The translations under genes and the position numbers were made by a program. A model generated the notes under the pieces. That model was not told the DNA's origin and did not search any database. It saw only the letters and a program-made list of their open reading frames with translations. 17,495 bases of DNA from Usnea hakonensis (lineage: Eukaryota; Ascomycota; Lecanoromycetes; Lecanorales; Parmeliaceae): NCBI GenBank assembly GCA_013423325.1, contig BLJB01000495.1, positions 1 through 17,495 of the forward strand. The letters are read 5' to 3'. This document shows positions 1-8,403 of the stretch, one piece after another. The stretch's first letter is position 1; the number at the start of each line of letters is the position of its first letter.

Positions 1-188
1 TCTCGGAGTATAGCTTTTAGTTCTTCGGGTCTACTCCTTTAGGTCGAGGCTATAGATTCCTTTGCCTTCGTCTTCTCCTTCTTACCTTAGCTCCCCTTAC
101 TATTTATTTCCTACTAATATTAGCCGTAGAATAGCCTTTTCTTCGCGAGCCTCCTCGCTATATACCTCTTTATCTTAGCCTTAAACTA

Positions 189-362
189 ATAGTCTATATC
201 GTATATAGTATGGCCTTTCTTCCCGTACGCCGCGTATCCCGGGGCTGCTACCGGTACTACTATTGTATATATTCGGGTATTATGCGTCTAATTATATTTA
301 GCGTACCGTACCTCGTTTTAGTACGTTCTCGCGATATAACTATATTCCTAATACCTATAGTA
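189..362 (-). other. Three zinc knuckles of the LINE ORF1, nearly all ligands turned to Tyr
   Basis: Read on the minus strand, three motifs follow each other with the spacings CX2CX4HX4C, CX2CX3HX4C and CX2CX4HX6C, the trio typical of LINE ORF1 proteins. Almost every Cys position and the first His position reads TAC or TAT. TGY to TAY and CAY to TAY are exactly the RIP changes. The His of the second and third motifs survive (CAT). As written, the protein could not hold zinc here. Confidence 0.75.
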
Positions 363-1193
363 CCTAGTTAGGGAGGCCGCCTAATCGAACCTCTCTACCG
401 CTTTTATTTCCTTCGCTTTAACGAGTCCATTAAGTATTAGAGTATCTACTATCTCTAGGGTTAGAAGGTTTAGTACTAATAACGAGTACTTTTTTATTTT
501 ATAGCTATTAGATAGCTACCTAATTCCTATAATTTTAAATTCCGGGTATATTCTCTAGTTATTCTATTTAATCCTCCTCTTTATCCCTAGCTATATACTA
601 GTATCTACTCTATTAACTCTAATACTATATACTATTACCGGGTATACCTTTCGTATAATACTGGCCGACGCGTACTTCTTCGTGAGCCAGGATATATCCT
701 TCTCTAAGTCTTCTTTTGCGTCCGTTGTAGTTATCTAGATTAGGAGATCGCTACTACGAAGACGGTACGCCGTCTCTAGCTATTCGACTCCCTCTCCTTA
801 TATCCGTATATCCTTTAGTTCCCTTAGGATCTCTTCTATTATTTCTCCTATACTCTTGCTTTCCTTCTCGTCTCTAACTCGTATTAGGAGCTATCTCCGT
901 TTTCTCGAATCCTCTAGTTAGATCGTGTAGACTGTAGCGCTAGGGGGGCCCCCTTTAGGTATTTTAAACGGGTTTCTTTAGCTCTATCTAGTAGTTAGGC
1001 TATCTTAACGCGTCGGCGTACTTATCTAGCTTCTTATTCGTTCCTCCTCGCGTTATCTCGTCTACTTTTCTTTCTCCTATTATAGCTCCGCGCGTAGCTT
1101 CGTAATTTCTTGACTCTGTCCTTCTGCGAGTACTCGTATAATATTAATCGACGCGTTTCCCGCTACTCGGTATTCGTCCGGTATAGGTTCGAA

Positions 1194-1213
1194 TAGGATC
1201 TTNNTAGGATCTT
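1194..1213. other. Two-base assembly gap (NN) inside a 9-bp direct repeat
   Basis: TAGGATCTT occurs at 1194-1202 and again at 1205-1213, with NN at 1203-1204 between. On the minus strand the LINE frame from the ATG at 1426 is in register down to 1205. The knuckle frame downstream is in register only if 11 bases (NN plus one repeat unit) are dropped. This fits two contig ends with an unmerged 9-bp overlap. A real small duplication cannot be excluded. Confidence 0.8.
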
Positions 1214-1446
1214 GAGTATCTAGAGTACCTCTTCTAGGCTCCCTATCTATATTATTAGTATCGCGAATACGGTAGCCGCGTCTTGTTCTGCTTCCGTATT
1301 GATATGCTCCACCCCCTTAGGGGCAGTAGTAGTCCCTATTGTATCTGTATCTGGTAGTGTATCTTCTTCTTCTGGTTCCCCACCTAATGTGAAAGGCTTC
1401 TCTTCGTGCTGGTTGTTGTACTTCATTTTTTCTCTAACTAGTAGTT

Positions 1447-2463
1447 ATTAAGGGAATATATCTTAAAGACTAAATAATTAAATATTATATAGATTAAATA
1501 ATACGAGTCTAAACCCTATTATATTAAAAGTTTAGTAGGTTCTATAGATATAATAATAGCCTCTATAATATAGGATTCTAACTTTTTATTTTTAAAGAGT
1601 ACTATTTTAAGGAGTACTATATAGTAGTTATATCTACTATAATCTTAATTAGTATTAGAGTTAAAAGTTAAACTATTTTTACTACTAATATTATAGTAAA
1701 TAGGATTAGTATTTTAATAAGACTTATAAGACTTCTTATAGTAATTATAATAATTATAATAATTACTTTTTTAATTATAATTATTATAATATCTATAATC
1801 CCTATTATTATATTATTACTTATTATTATTATTCCGGCTACGGCTTAATATCTATTTATATTAATTCGTCTTATCTTTATACTTATTACGAGTATAGTAG
1901 TTCTTTTTATAATTCTAATAGAACTTAATTAAATATTAGATATAGATAGTATCTAGTTTTTTAACTATATTATCCTAGGGCTTCTTAATTTTAAAAGTAG
2001 TTATAATATACGCCTCTAATTATATTACTATTATCTCTAGAGTAGATTTAATACGACTAGTTAAAGAATTAGTTATACTTTAAATAAATCGCTATATTAT
2101 ATATTTAAGACTATAGGCCGTATCTGTATTAATATTTATAAATTTATAATTTTAGATATAGATTAAAAAATAATCTTTATATTACTTTTTAAAACCTATA
2201 TAAAAGAGAAAAATAAGAATATTATTATTAAAGTCTATCCTTTTATATATATTAATAATATTATTATAGAATTCCTTAAACTTTCTAATATATTTAGTAA
2301 TATTTATATAGTTCTAGAGCTTAAGAGTAAATAGCTAATAATAGAGATTATTAAGAATATTAAAGTCTTTAGATTTATAATTAACTTTAATAGCTTTCTA
2401 AAGGAGGTATATATTAATAATATAGTCTTTATAATTATTATAATAATTAATATCTAAATAATT
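1447..2463 (-). mobile_element. Fragment C, left part: hyper-RIPed Copia gag to protease start
   Basis: The reverse complement aligns by eye, without indels that I can see, to element A from about 8694 to 9717: the Gag core, the region after the zinc knuckle, and the protease start where C reads LDSYY. Almost all differences are transitions of the CpA to TpA kind. By eye I find one TpG and no CpA in this whole kilobase, the strongest RIP load in the window. It ends near 1447, where the homology stops about 20 bases before the LINE D start codon. It continues in 16884-17425 on the far side of element B. No reading frame survives. The rest of this Copia copy presumably lies beyond LINE D and LINE E. 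Confidence 0.85.
2459..2463. repeat. Target-site duplication of element B, left copy (TAATT)
   Basis: TAATT abuts the left LTR of B and is repeated exactly at 16884-16888 after the right LTR. The aligned site in element A (near 8694-8698, AGTTA on the plus strand) corresponds to AATTA in C, so removing B and one copy restores the colinear gag sequence. Confidence 0.95.
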
Positions 2464-2602
2464 TGTCAAAATTGTAGGAAGAGTACTTCGTATTAGTTGA
2501 CTATCTAGAAGGAAAGTGGATTGCGCAAGACTATTTATAAAATGCCAAGGCGCCAAGCATATGACTAAGTCACGTGACTCGGCTAAGTTGCCTATTTTGA
2601 CA
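2464..2602 (-). repeat. 3' LTR of element B (139 bp)
   Basis: On the minus strand it begins TGTCAAAATAGG and ends TTTTGACA, with TG...CA ends. It holds one GTCACGTGAC palindrome (2569-2578), a CTTGGCGCCTTGGC block, and TATAAATAG (minus strand, about 2531-2539). The other LTR of B reads TGTAAATAG there, so the TATA form probably arose by a TpG to TpA change. This LTR keeps most CpA and TpG sites. Confidence 0.95.
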
Positions 2603-2611
2603 CTCCTACTC
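2603..2611 (-). other. Polypurine tract of element B
   Basis: GAGTAGGAG on the minus strand directly abuts the 3' LTR; element A has GAGTGGGAG at the same place. This is where plus-strand DNA synthesis would be primed. The single difference is a TpG to TpA change. Confidence 0.75.
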
Positions 2612-4071
2612 GAGCGCAATTCGCTTCCAAATAGTCAACTCCTACATGCTCCAAACGCCGGGTGCCTAACGCGGATTTCAAACTTTGCGAGGTAGAAAAA
2701 CCCTAATCCGGTTAGCGCGAAATACGGGTAGCAAGAGTGAACTTCCTAATTACTAAGGCTATAGCAAATCTACTAATAGTATCTAAATTCTATATTTTGC
2801 AAAAAACACGGTTATTTGAAAATTAAATTTAATATATATCGAGTACATACTAAAATCCAAGTAAAATAAGGTCGGAGGATATATATAGGGGTATATAGAT
2901 ATTATTAGTATAAATAATCCGAATATAAGTAGTAAAATACTTCGAATCTAAGTAGTAGAATACTCCTAATATTATATAAGATCCTATAAGGCCTAAAATA
3001 GGCCGATTTATAACGAAATAGATAATTACTCTAGTAGTAATAACGGTAGTAGGTATAGTAAATAAGTAGAAAAGTACCCGATCTATACTATAAAGTTAAA
3101 AAGGATAAAGGTAAAGAAGAGAATTAATTAGTAGTTAGTACTAGAAAATCTACTAAGTATAGACTAATTAATAAGGCTAATAAGCCGAAGGACTAACTAC
3201 GAGTACTAGAGCTCTAGAAATTAATAGGGATAGAAGCTATTTATTTTCGGTATATTTATATAAAGCTATAGAGATAAGAGTTATAAGGGCCCTAAAATAT
3301 AGACTCTAAATAGGGTATAAGGGTCTTAATCTATTTGATTATATATCGTATATAGTCTGTAGGAATTAGTATAATCCTACTATTACTATACTAAATAGAG
3401 TTAATTTAATAATTAAGATAAGCCTATTTAATAAATAACTACTAAGTAGATAATATAAAGTCTTTAGATTATATAGTAAGAAAGTCTTAGTCTATATTAG
3501 CCTTATAGTTGAAAATAAGTAGGTATTTACCCTTCTTACTAAGAGGATTATCGAGGAAGGCCGCTCCCTAGTAGTACTAGGTATTAGAAGTCTATATTAT
3601 ATTAGCTACCTATATCTTAGTCTAGATAGCGAATAGAGTAATATAATTAGACTTTAATATAAGCTTTTATAATACGAGGTAATAGTCTCGCTCTATATAA
3701 TCGGGAAGATTATTAGCCTAGTTAGCCTTATTAGCTCTAGTAGGAAATAAGATAGGTCTAGAATATATAAAGGTAGTAGTAAGAGTCTAGATATAAAAGA
3801 GGAATTTAATAAGCTCCCCTATACTAATATTACTATTTAATTTAGTAGCTTTAGAGCGTAAAGAGACTATAATTTTAAAAGAACGTAGTTAAATTTCCTT
3901 AGTACTTAAGTAATAGAAGATAGATATAGTATAAGAAGAATAGCTAATTTAGAATTCCGTACTATAACGTTATTAGTAGAGTCGTTAGGGCGAATTTAGT
4001 AGTAGGGATAACTACGATAGTCGCGGTACTATATCTATAATATTTCTAGGATATTAATAGCTATATAGCTA
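2612..4071 (-). other. Region of element B between the pol end and the 3' LTR (1.46 kb, no gene assigned)
   Basis: The part nearest the LTR (2612 to about 3000) is homologous to the same zone of A: for example the block at 2795-2822 matches A 13658-13685 in reverse complement, and the stretch near 2850-2890 matches A 13580-13620. It is partly spared from RIP up to about 2830. The rest (about 3060-4071) has no match that I can see in A, whose corresponding zone is only about 0.75 kb. Both strands there have frames with fairly few stops (for example a plus frame over about 3460-3740 and a minus frame over about 3540-3900), but antisense of known pol in this window looks the same, so I do not call a gene. 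It may be a subfamily-specific extra ORF or an old insertion. Confidence 0.5.
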
Positions 4072-6817
4072 TTAGAGTTCGAGTCCTAGAGTTTATCTAA
4101 AGGTAATAAATTTATCCTTACTAAGAGGCTTAATAAGTCTATTAGCGACCTACTCTTTAGTAGAAATATACTTTAATACTACTTTACCTTTAGATACCTT
4201 CTTATAAATAAAGTACTAATTAATATTAATATACTTAGTTTATAAGTAGAATTAAGAATTCTTAGCTAGAGTAATAGCCCCTTAATTATTATAATAGATA
4301 ACTACTAACTTTACCCCTTTAGTAGACTCGGAGGATAACTAGATAAGAAGACTTCTTAACTAGATTACCTCTTTAGTAGTCTAGATCTACCTAATATATT
4401 TAGCTTTATAAGTAGATAGAGTAACTATAGGCTATCGTTTTAAGGACTAGCTAATAGCTCTACTTCTAATATTAAATATATATCCCGAAATTAATTATCG
4501 GATATTATAATTACTAGCCTAATTAATATTAGTAAAACTAGAGACCTACTATAGAGGACCCTTAAATATAAAATATAGGCCTATAGTATCTCTTAAGTAC
4601 TAAAAGATACGCTTAATAATAGCCTAGTATTACTCCGTAGAATTTAAACTATAACGGCTAACTATAGAGATAATATATACGATATTAGGGCGTATTCCTA
4701 GTATAGTATATATTAAAGACCTAATAGCTAATTAATATTAGACCCGGAAATCTATAGGGGTAATATAACTATCCTCTACTTTTAAGAGTTTAGTAGATAT
4801 ATTTATAGAAGTAAGTTATAGTTTAGACTCCTATATATTAAATCTTCTAAGTACCTACTCTATATAGCCTACCTAATTAAGATAAAGAATTCGGTTTAGT
4901 TAATCTCGAGTAATAACTATTCCTAAGTAGAAAATATATAGTTTAAGATCTTTTATATAAAAACGCCTATTAAGCTTTAACTTAATAGTCTAGATTTTAA
5001 TACGATCTTTACTAATAATAAGAAGATTATCTATATAGATAGTAACGATAATATAGGTCTTCTTATTAATAAAGATACTAAAATTAGTATTAATTAAGAG
5101 AAATCCTAGTAATCTTAAGAACTCTATAAAGATATTATATTATATATAGAGACCTTACTTTAGACTATATAGAGCCTTATTAAGCTTATAGATACGCTTT
5201 ATACTATCTATTATTCTAGTAGGCTACTCTATATAGAGGTCTTCCTCGATAGCGCCGTATAGGAAAGCTATTTTAATATCTATTTACTTAATCTCCTAAT
5301 CTAATATAGTAGCCAGGGTAAAGATAGCCTTATAACTTATAGATTTAATAATTAAGATGAAAGTCTTATTATAATCGAGTCCTTCTTATTATTAAAAGCC
5401 TCGAATTATCTAGTAGGTCTTATATTATAGGATCTCTCCTATAACTAGGCCCCGCTTAAATATATATATCTATCTTCCTATAAGGATATTACGATTTATA
5501 GAGAGTTTAGTAAGCGTCTAAATCTTATTTTTAATAAGGGATAAGAATTCCTCTAATATAGCTATTTACTATTCTACCTTATAGTAATCTTATATAGCTT
5601 TAGTATATATTCGTAATTTATAGAGCTTATTTTAAGCTACTAGGGCTAGAAGAGTAAGAGGATCTAAAGATAGATTATATATATTAAGAATATATAGATT
5701 AGGATAGTCCTTTAGAGCTCTTATAATTAATTCTATATTAGAATTATCCTCTTCTAAAGTATTAGGAGACGAGGGAGTATAAATAACTATCGATAGAGTA
5801 TAGATAACTAGGGAAAATACTCCTAATTTAGGTATAGAAGTAGAAATAGAAGCCGATATATTAGAGGGATTAGTATAAATAGTATTAATAGTAGTAAGCT
5901 TTTTTAATATCTCCCCTAAAGCTAGCTAGAGTCGTTACCGCTTAATACTAGATAAATCCTTAATAGACTTATTCTAATTAAGTACGAAATAAGGGTATTT
6001 CTCTTATATATAGTAAGAGCTAGATCTAATAATTTTACTATTCTTAGGGTACTAGAGTTAATAAATACTCTCGCCTTTATAGCTTATTAAATAATAACGC
6101 TTATTTCTATTTTTAAGCTTCTTCTAGATATAATTTATTATCTAGGTACGGGAGCTAATCGTCCGAAGGTAAGAGAGGTCTGGTTGGTTACTAGTAAAGG
6201 CCTCAATTGGGGTAACGCCTAGGCCCACGACGGGGCTTCGTACGTATAGATAATTAGCCGTCTAAAGGACTTTAGGCTACAAGTCATAGGGAAGACTAGA
6301 GCTGATAAGCATCGGGTACAAGCGCCTGAGAAGCGTCTGCCTAAATCGTTCGGCTTTATTATTTTACTAGGGATTTCTAGGAACGGTAGGCTTATAAATA
6401 ATACCTTCTTTAGTAAGAAAATTACTAAAGATCTTTTTAATATATTCGCCTCTATTATTAATGCGAAGGCGATAGATCTTATAGTTACCTCGCTCGCGCC
6501 TAGCTTTGAATCTCTTAAAGGACTTAAATGCCTCTCCCCGGGATTTAAGTATATCGATATCGATAAACTTAATATTATTATCTCGCTAGATAATAAAGTA
6601 CTTAGTACTATTAAACCTAACGGGGTAAATAGGCCTAACGATATCGCTATAAATAAGATCTAGAGGATATTTATCTAGCTCTATATAGTTTTTATAGAGG
6701 GTAATCTTATAGCGTCCTATAATATAGCTCTTATAAGTGTACTCCTCTTTAATTTCGTAAGAGAAATTAACCCCGATAATAATTAAGGGTAATTTCTCTA
6801 TATTTTATTAGCCTAGA
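4072..6817 (-). pseudogene. Element B pol, downstream part: integrase, reverse transcriptase, RNase H
   Basis: Reading down from 6817 the frame enters the integrase zinc domain just after the A insertion, then DLIYSDI (first Asp kept) and RINNRGEYI, where the second catalytic Asp is Asn at 6457-6459 (GAT to AAT). AERF follows, with the Glu kept at 6349-6351; the two codons are 36 apart, which is the D,D(35)E spacing. The integrase C-terminal part reads ANYLYVRSPV...TPIEAFTSNQPDLSYLR, typical of Copia, and lies in a RIP-spared patch (6170-6345). RT follows with YKLNKALYSLK and the YVDD box altered to YIDN at 5026-5037. RNase H and a Copia-type tail (VANRL, then LSKDKF) end at TAA 4072-4074. 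The upstream half lies at 14019-15530. Known family role: copying element RNA into DNA and inserting it. Dead as written. Confidence 0.93.
6813..6817. repeat. Target-site duplication of element A, left copy (CTAGA)
   Basis: CTAGA precedes the 5' LTR of A and is repeated exactly at 14014-14018. Discounting A and one copy leaves the pol frame of B unbroken, because the codons on either side stay in register. Confidence 0.96.
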
Positions 6818-6962
6818 TGTCAAAATAGGAAGGTTTGCCGAGTCACGTGACTTCGTCACGTGACCTTGGCGCCTTGGCATTTTGTAAATAGTCTTGCATA
6901 TTTCTTGTGCTTCCATAATTAATCAACTAAGAAATAAGTGTTCCATATACCTACTTTCAATA
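6818..6962 (+). repeat. 5' LTR of element A (145 bp)
   Basis: It starts TGTCAAAATAGG and ends TTTCAATA; the 3' LTR keeps the original TTTCAACA. The U3 part holds two GTCACGTGAC palindromes and CCTTGGCGCCTTGGC, then a TGTAAATAG block that may act as the TATA region. The second half differs fully from the LTR of B. All six differences from 13869-14013 are C to T at CpA on the plus strand. Confidence 0.97.
6842..6864 (+). promoter_or_regulatory. Twin CACGTG palindromes in the A LTR
   Basis: GTCACGTGAC at 6842-6851 and again at 6855-6864, 13 bases apart start to start, repeated in the 3' LTR at 13893-13902 and 13906-13915. CACGTG is the E-box bound by bHLH factors in fungi. The LTRs of B keep one intact copy (2569-2578, 16850-16859) plus a degenerate second. 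A role as upstream activating site is inference from position and conservation. Confidence 0.55.
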
Positions 6963-6974
6963 GGTTATAAGCCC
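6963..6974 (+). other. Primer-binding site of element A (initiator tRNA-Met half type)
   Basis: GGTTATAAGCCC begins at the base after the 5' LTR. It complements the anticodon arm of eukaryotic initiator tRNA-Met (GGGCUCAUAACC) apart from one TpG to TpA change. Drosophila copia and yeast Ty5 prime from this cleaved tRNA half rather than from the tRNA 3' end. Element B has the same 12 bases at 16733-16744. Confidence 0.8.
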
Positions 6975-7899
6975 GGATTGTAGGGTATTATTTTAGTAAT
7001 CCTTTCGCTTTATATTATGCCTACTGGCTTATAATAAGAGTTCTAGAAAGGGCTAAACAAATCACCAGCTATGCTGTCTGTCAGTCGGGATATCCCCGAA
7101 TATGAAAATTAATACTATGCTAGGAACAGCCTACCAGGCTGTAGAAAGGATATAGGGATCGGTTTAACCCTGAAAATACGCAAATTGCGCTATAACCTTT
7201 AGCTTAGCCGCGACCGGGTCGCGCGCTAGTATTGGCTAATGATCATCCACTAAAAGATGCTATTCCGCCTATAGATCACGCTAATCAGACGTCGCTATGA
7301 CTCTGTAGAGTTTTCTTAGACTACCTAAACTATATAGACTATACTCGCCTGCTCTGTACTACTATTATAAGGCTCGAGAGTACCTAAAACTATATCTACT
7401 CTACCTATTTTCGGTGCTATTAAGTTACCAAGCGGTCTGATTAAACCGAATGGCTATTACGTACCCCTAAGACTCTAGATAACCGATTACGAGAGCGAGA
7501 AGTTAGTTTTATTTTATTAGTTATTCTAGGTAATCTCTTATAACTACCTATTTTAACGTTTTAAGATAAGTCGAAGGATACTACTACTATTAAACTACTA
7601 TCTAAGAGCCGCTTAGGTTATTACTATATCTAAAAGGATACTAGGTAGCTAATTACGAGCTATTTTTATATTACTAGTCCCTCCTTATAATCTCTTTCCG
7701 ATACTTTCAAATAGTCGAAGGGCGCTATTCAGCTACTAATACTATACTATTGATTCTACTATTAATTTATAAGTAAGGTACGAGATACCTTATAGTTATA
7801 GCTCTTAGCCTGACTACTTACTATACTAAACTAGGTATTAGTAAATCTCTAGCTACTACGCTATAATTACCGAGCCGCTATCGTAATTACCGATCGCTA
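6975..7899 (+). other. Leader of element A, untranslated
   Basis: No coding frame recognised over 0.9 kb. The part from about 7047 to 7310 keeps CpA and TpG and so largely escaped RIP; the rest is moderately RIPed. Two short inverted repeats are visible: CAGCCT/AGGCTG with a 3-base loop at 7127-7141, and TCGGG/CCCGA around ATATC near 7084-7099. They could form hairpins in the genomic RNA, where packaging signals of LTR elements often lie, but this is inference only. Confidence 0.6.
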
Positions 7900-8403
7900 A
7901 TGGCGAGCGAACTACTAACTATATAATCTCGGTAGGCCTCGCCCTTGCTTGAATTCCTGCTAACTCCTGAATAGAAAGCTTAAATTGTTATCGATTGCGA
8001 AGAAGTAGACGGAGTCTACTGTATCTCCAAGTAGGATTGGCTGCGTGAATATAAATAGTACCGGATCCTTGTACGAGACTTCCCTCGTTACTACCGTGAC
8101 CTTGATATATACGGCACCGTTAGAAAGGGCGAATCTCGTAGACGCGCTACTATCTAACTTCTGAATTAGCTTGGTGAACCTATCTGGAAGGCCCTAGAAT
8201 ACGAGTAAGACGTATACCGTCCGCCTAAATCTAGGGAGTCTACTCTAACTACTTCTGGATTCTCTACTAAGGAATCAATACCTTCCGTATATAGCGATAC
8301 TGACTTATTTGGGTACGAAGTTAAATTACCCTTACGTACCTTATTACTATTAAGCTATAGAAAACGACTCGATAAGAGTACTGGCCCTGCCAAAGATCGC
8401 TAA
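7900..8403 (+). pseudogene. Upstream ORF of element A, frame +1 relative to gag-pol, function unknown
   Basis: ATG at 7900 opens MASELLTI and, reading through TAG/TAA codons that fit RIPed Gln or Trp, the frame runs through IVIDCEEVDGVYCIS, DWLREYK, DFPRYYRDLDIYGTVRKGES, KALEYE and STLTTSGFSTKESIPSVYS, to TAA at 8401. About 165 codons; mixed composition, no membrane segment and no motif that I recognise. The gag frame takes over one base later in phase (from about 8354), so the two overlap by some 50 bases. Fragment C has the same spacing over the shared part (8164 onward), so the phase change is a family trait, not a recent indel in A. A +1 ribosomal shift or a short intron (there is a GTATAT near 8287 and a TACTGAC near 8293-8299) could join the two; neither is shown. 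Confidence 0.5.

Larger units (their letters stand above)
1..1426 (-). pseudogene. LINE D: ORF1 (gag-like) of a non-LTR retrotransposon, 3' end outside the window
   Basis: The start codon is the CAT at 1424-1426 (minus strand); the protein opens MKYNNQHEEKPFTLGGEPE, followed by an acidic stretch, a Glu/Lys/Arg-rich probably coiled middle and a cysteine-knuckle region near 189-362. ORF1 of Tad/I-type LINEs binds the element RNA and packages it with the reverse transcriptase. The first 140 bases or so keep CpA and TpG and read open for about 60 codons; further on the frame is full of TAG/TAA that fit former CAG, CAA or TGG codons. A second copy of the start lies at 17439 in the opposite orientation, which supports this ATG. 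The frame is interrupted by an NN gap at 1203-1204; dropping 11 bases there joins the start to the knuckle frame. About 470 codons are present and neither an endonuclease nor an RT is reached. Class is well supported by the knuckle spacings; the exact clade is inference. Confidence 0.82.

Noticed and set aside
1447..2463. Very AT-rich DNA as mitochondrial, centromeric or origin sequence
   Set aside because: It aligns colinearly to the gag of element A with RIP-type changes.
2398..2619. Minus-strand open frame of 73 codons
   Set aside because: It spans the junction of the B LTR and fragment C, two unrelated pieces joined by insertion.
6842..6851. GTCACGTGAC as a yeast-like centromere CDEI element
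   Set aside because: It lies in the LTR U3 region of each copy with no CDEII/CDEIII-like context; a transcription site is more likely.
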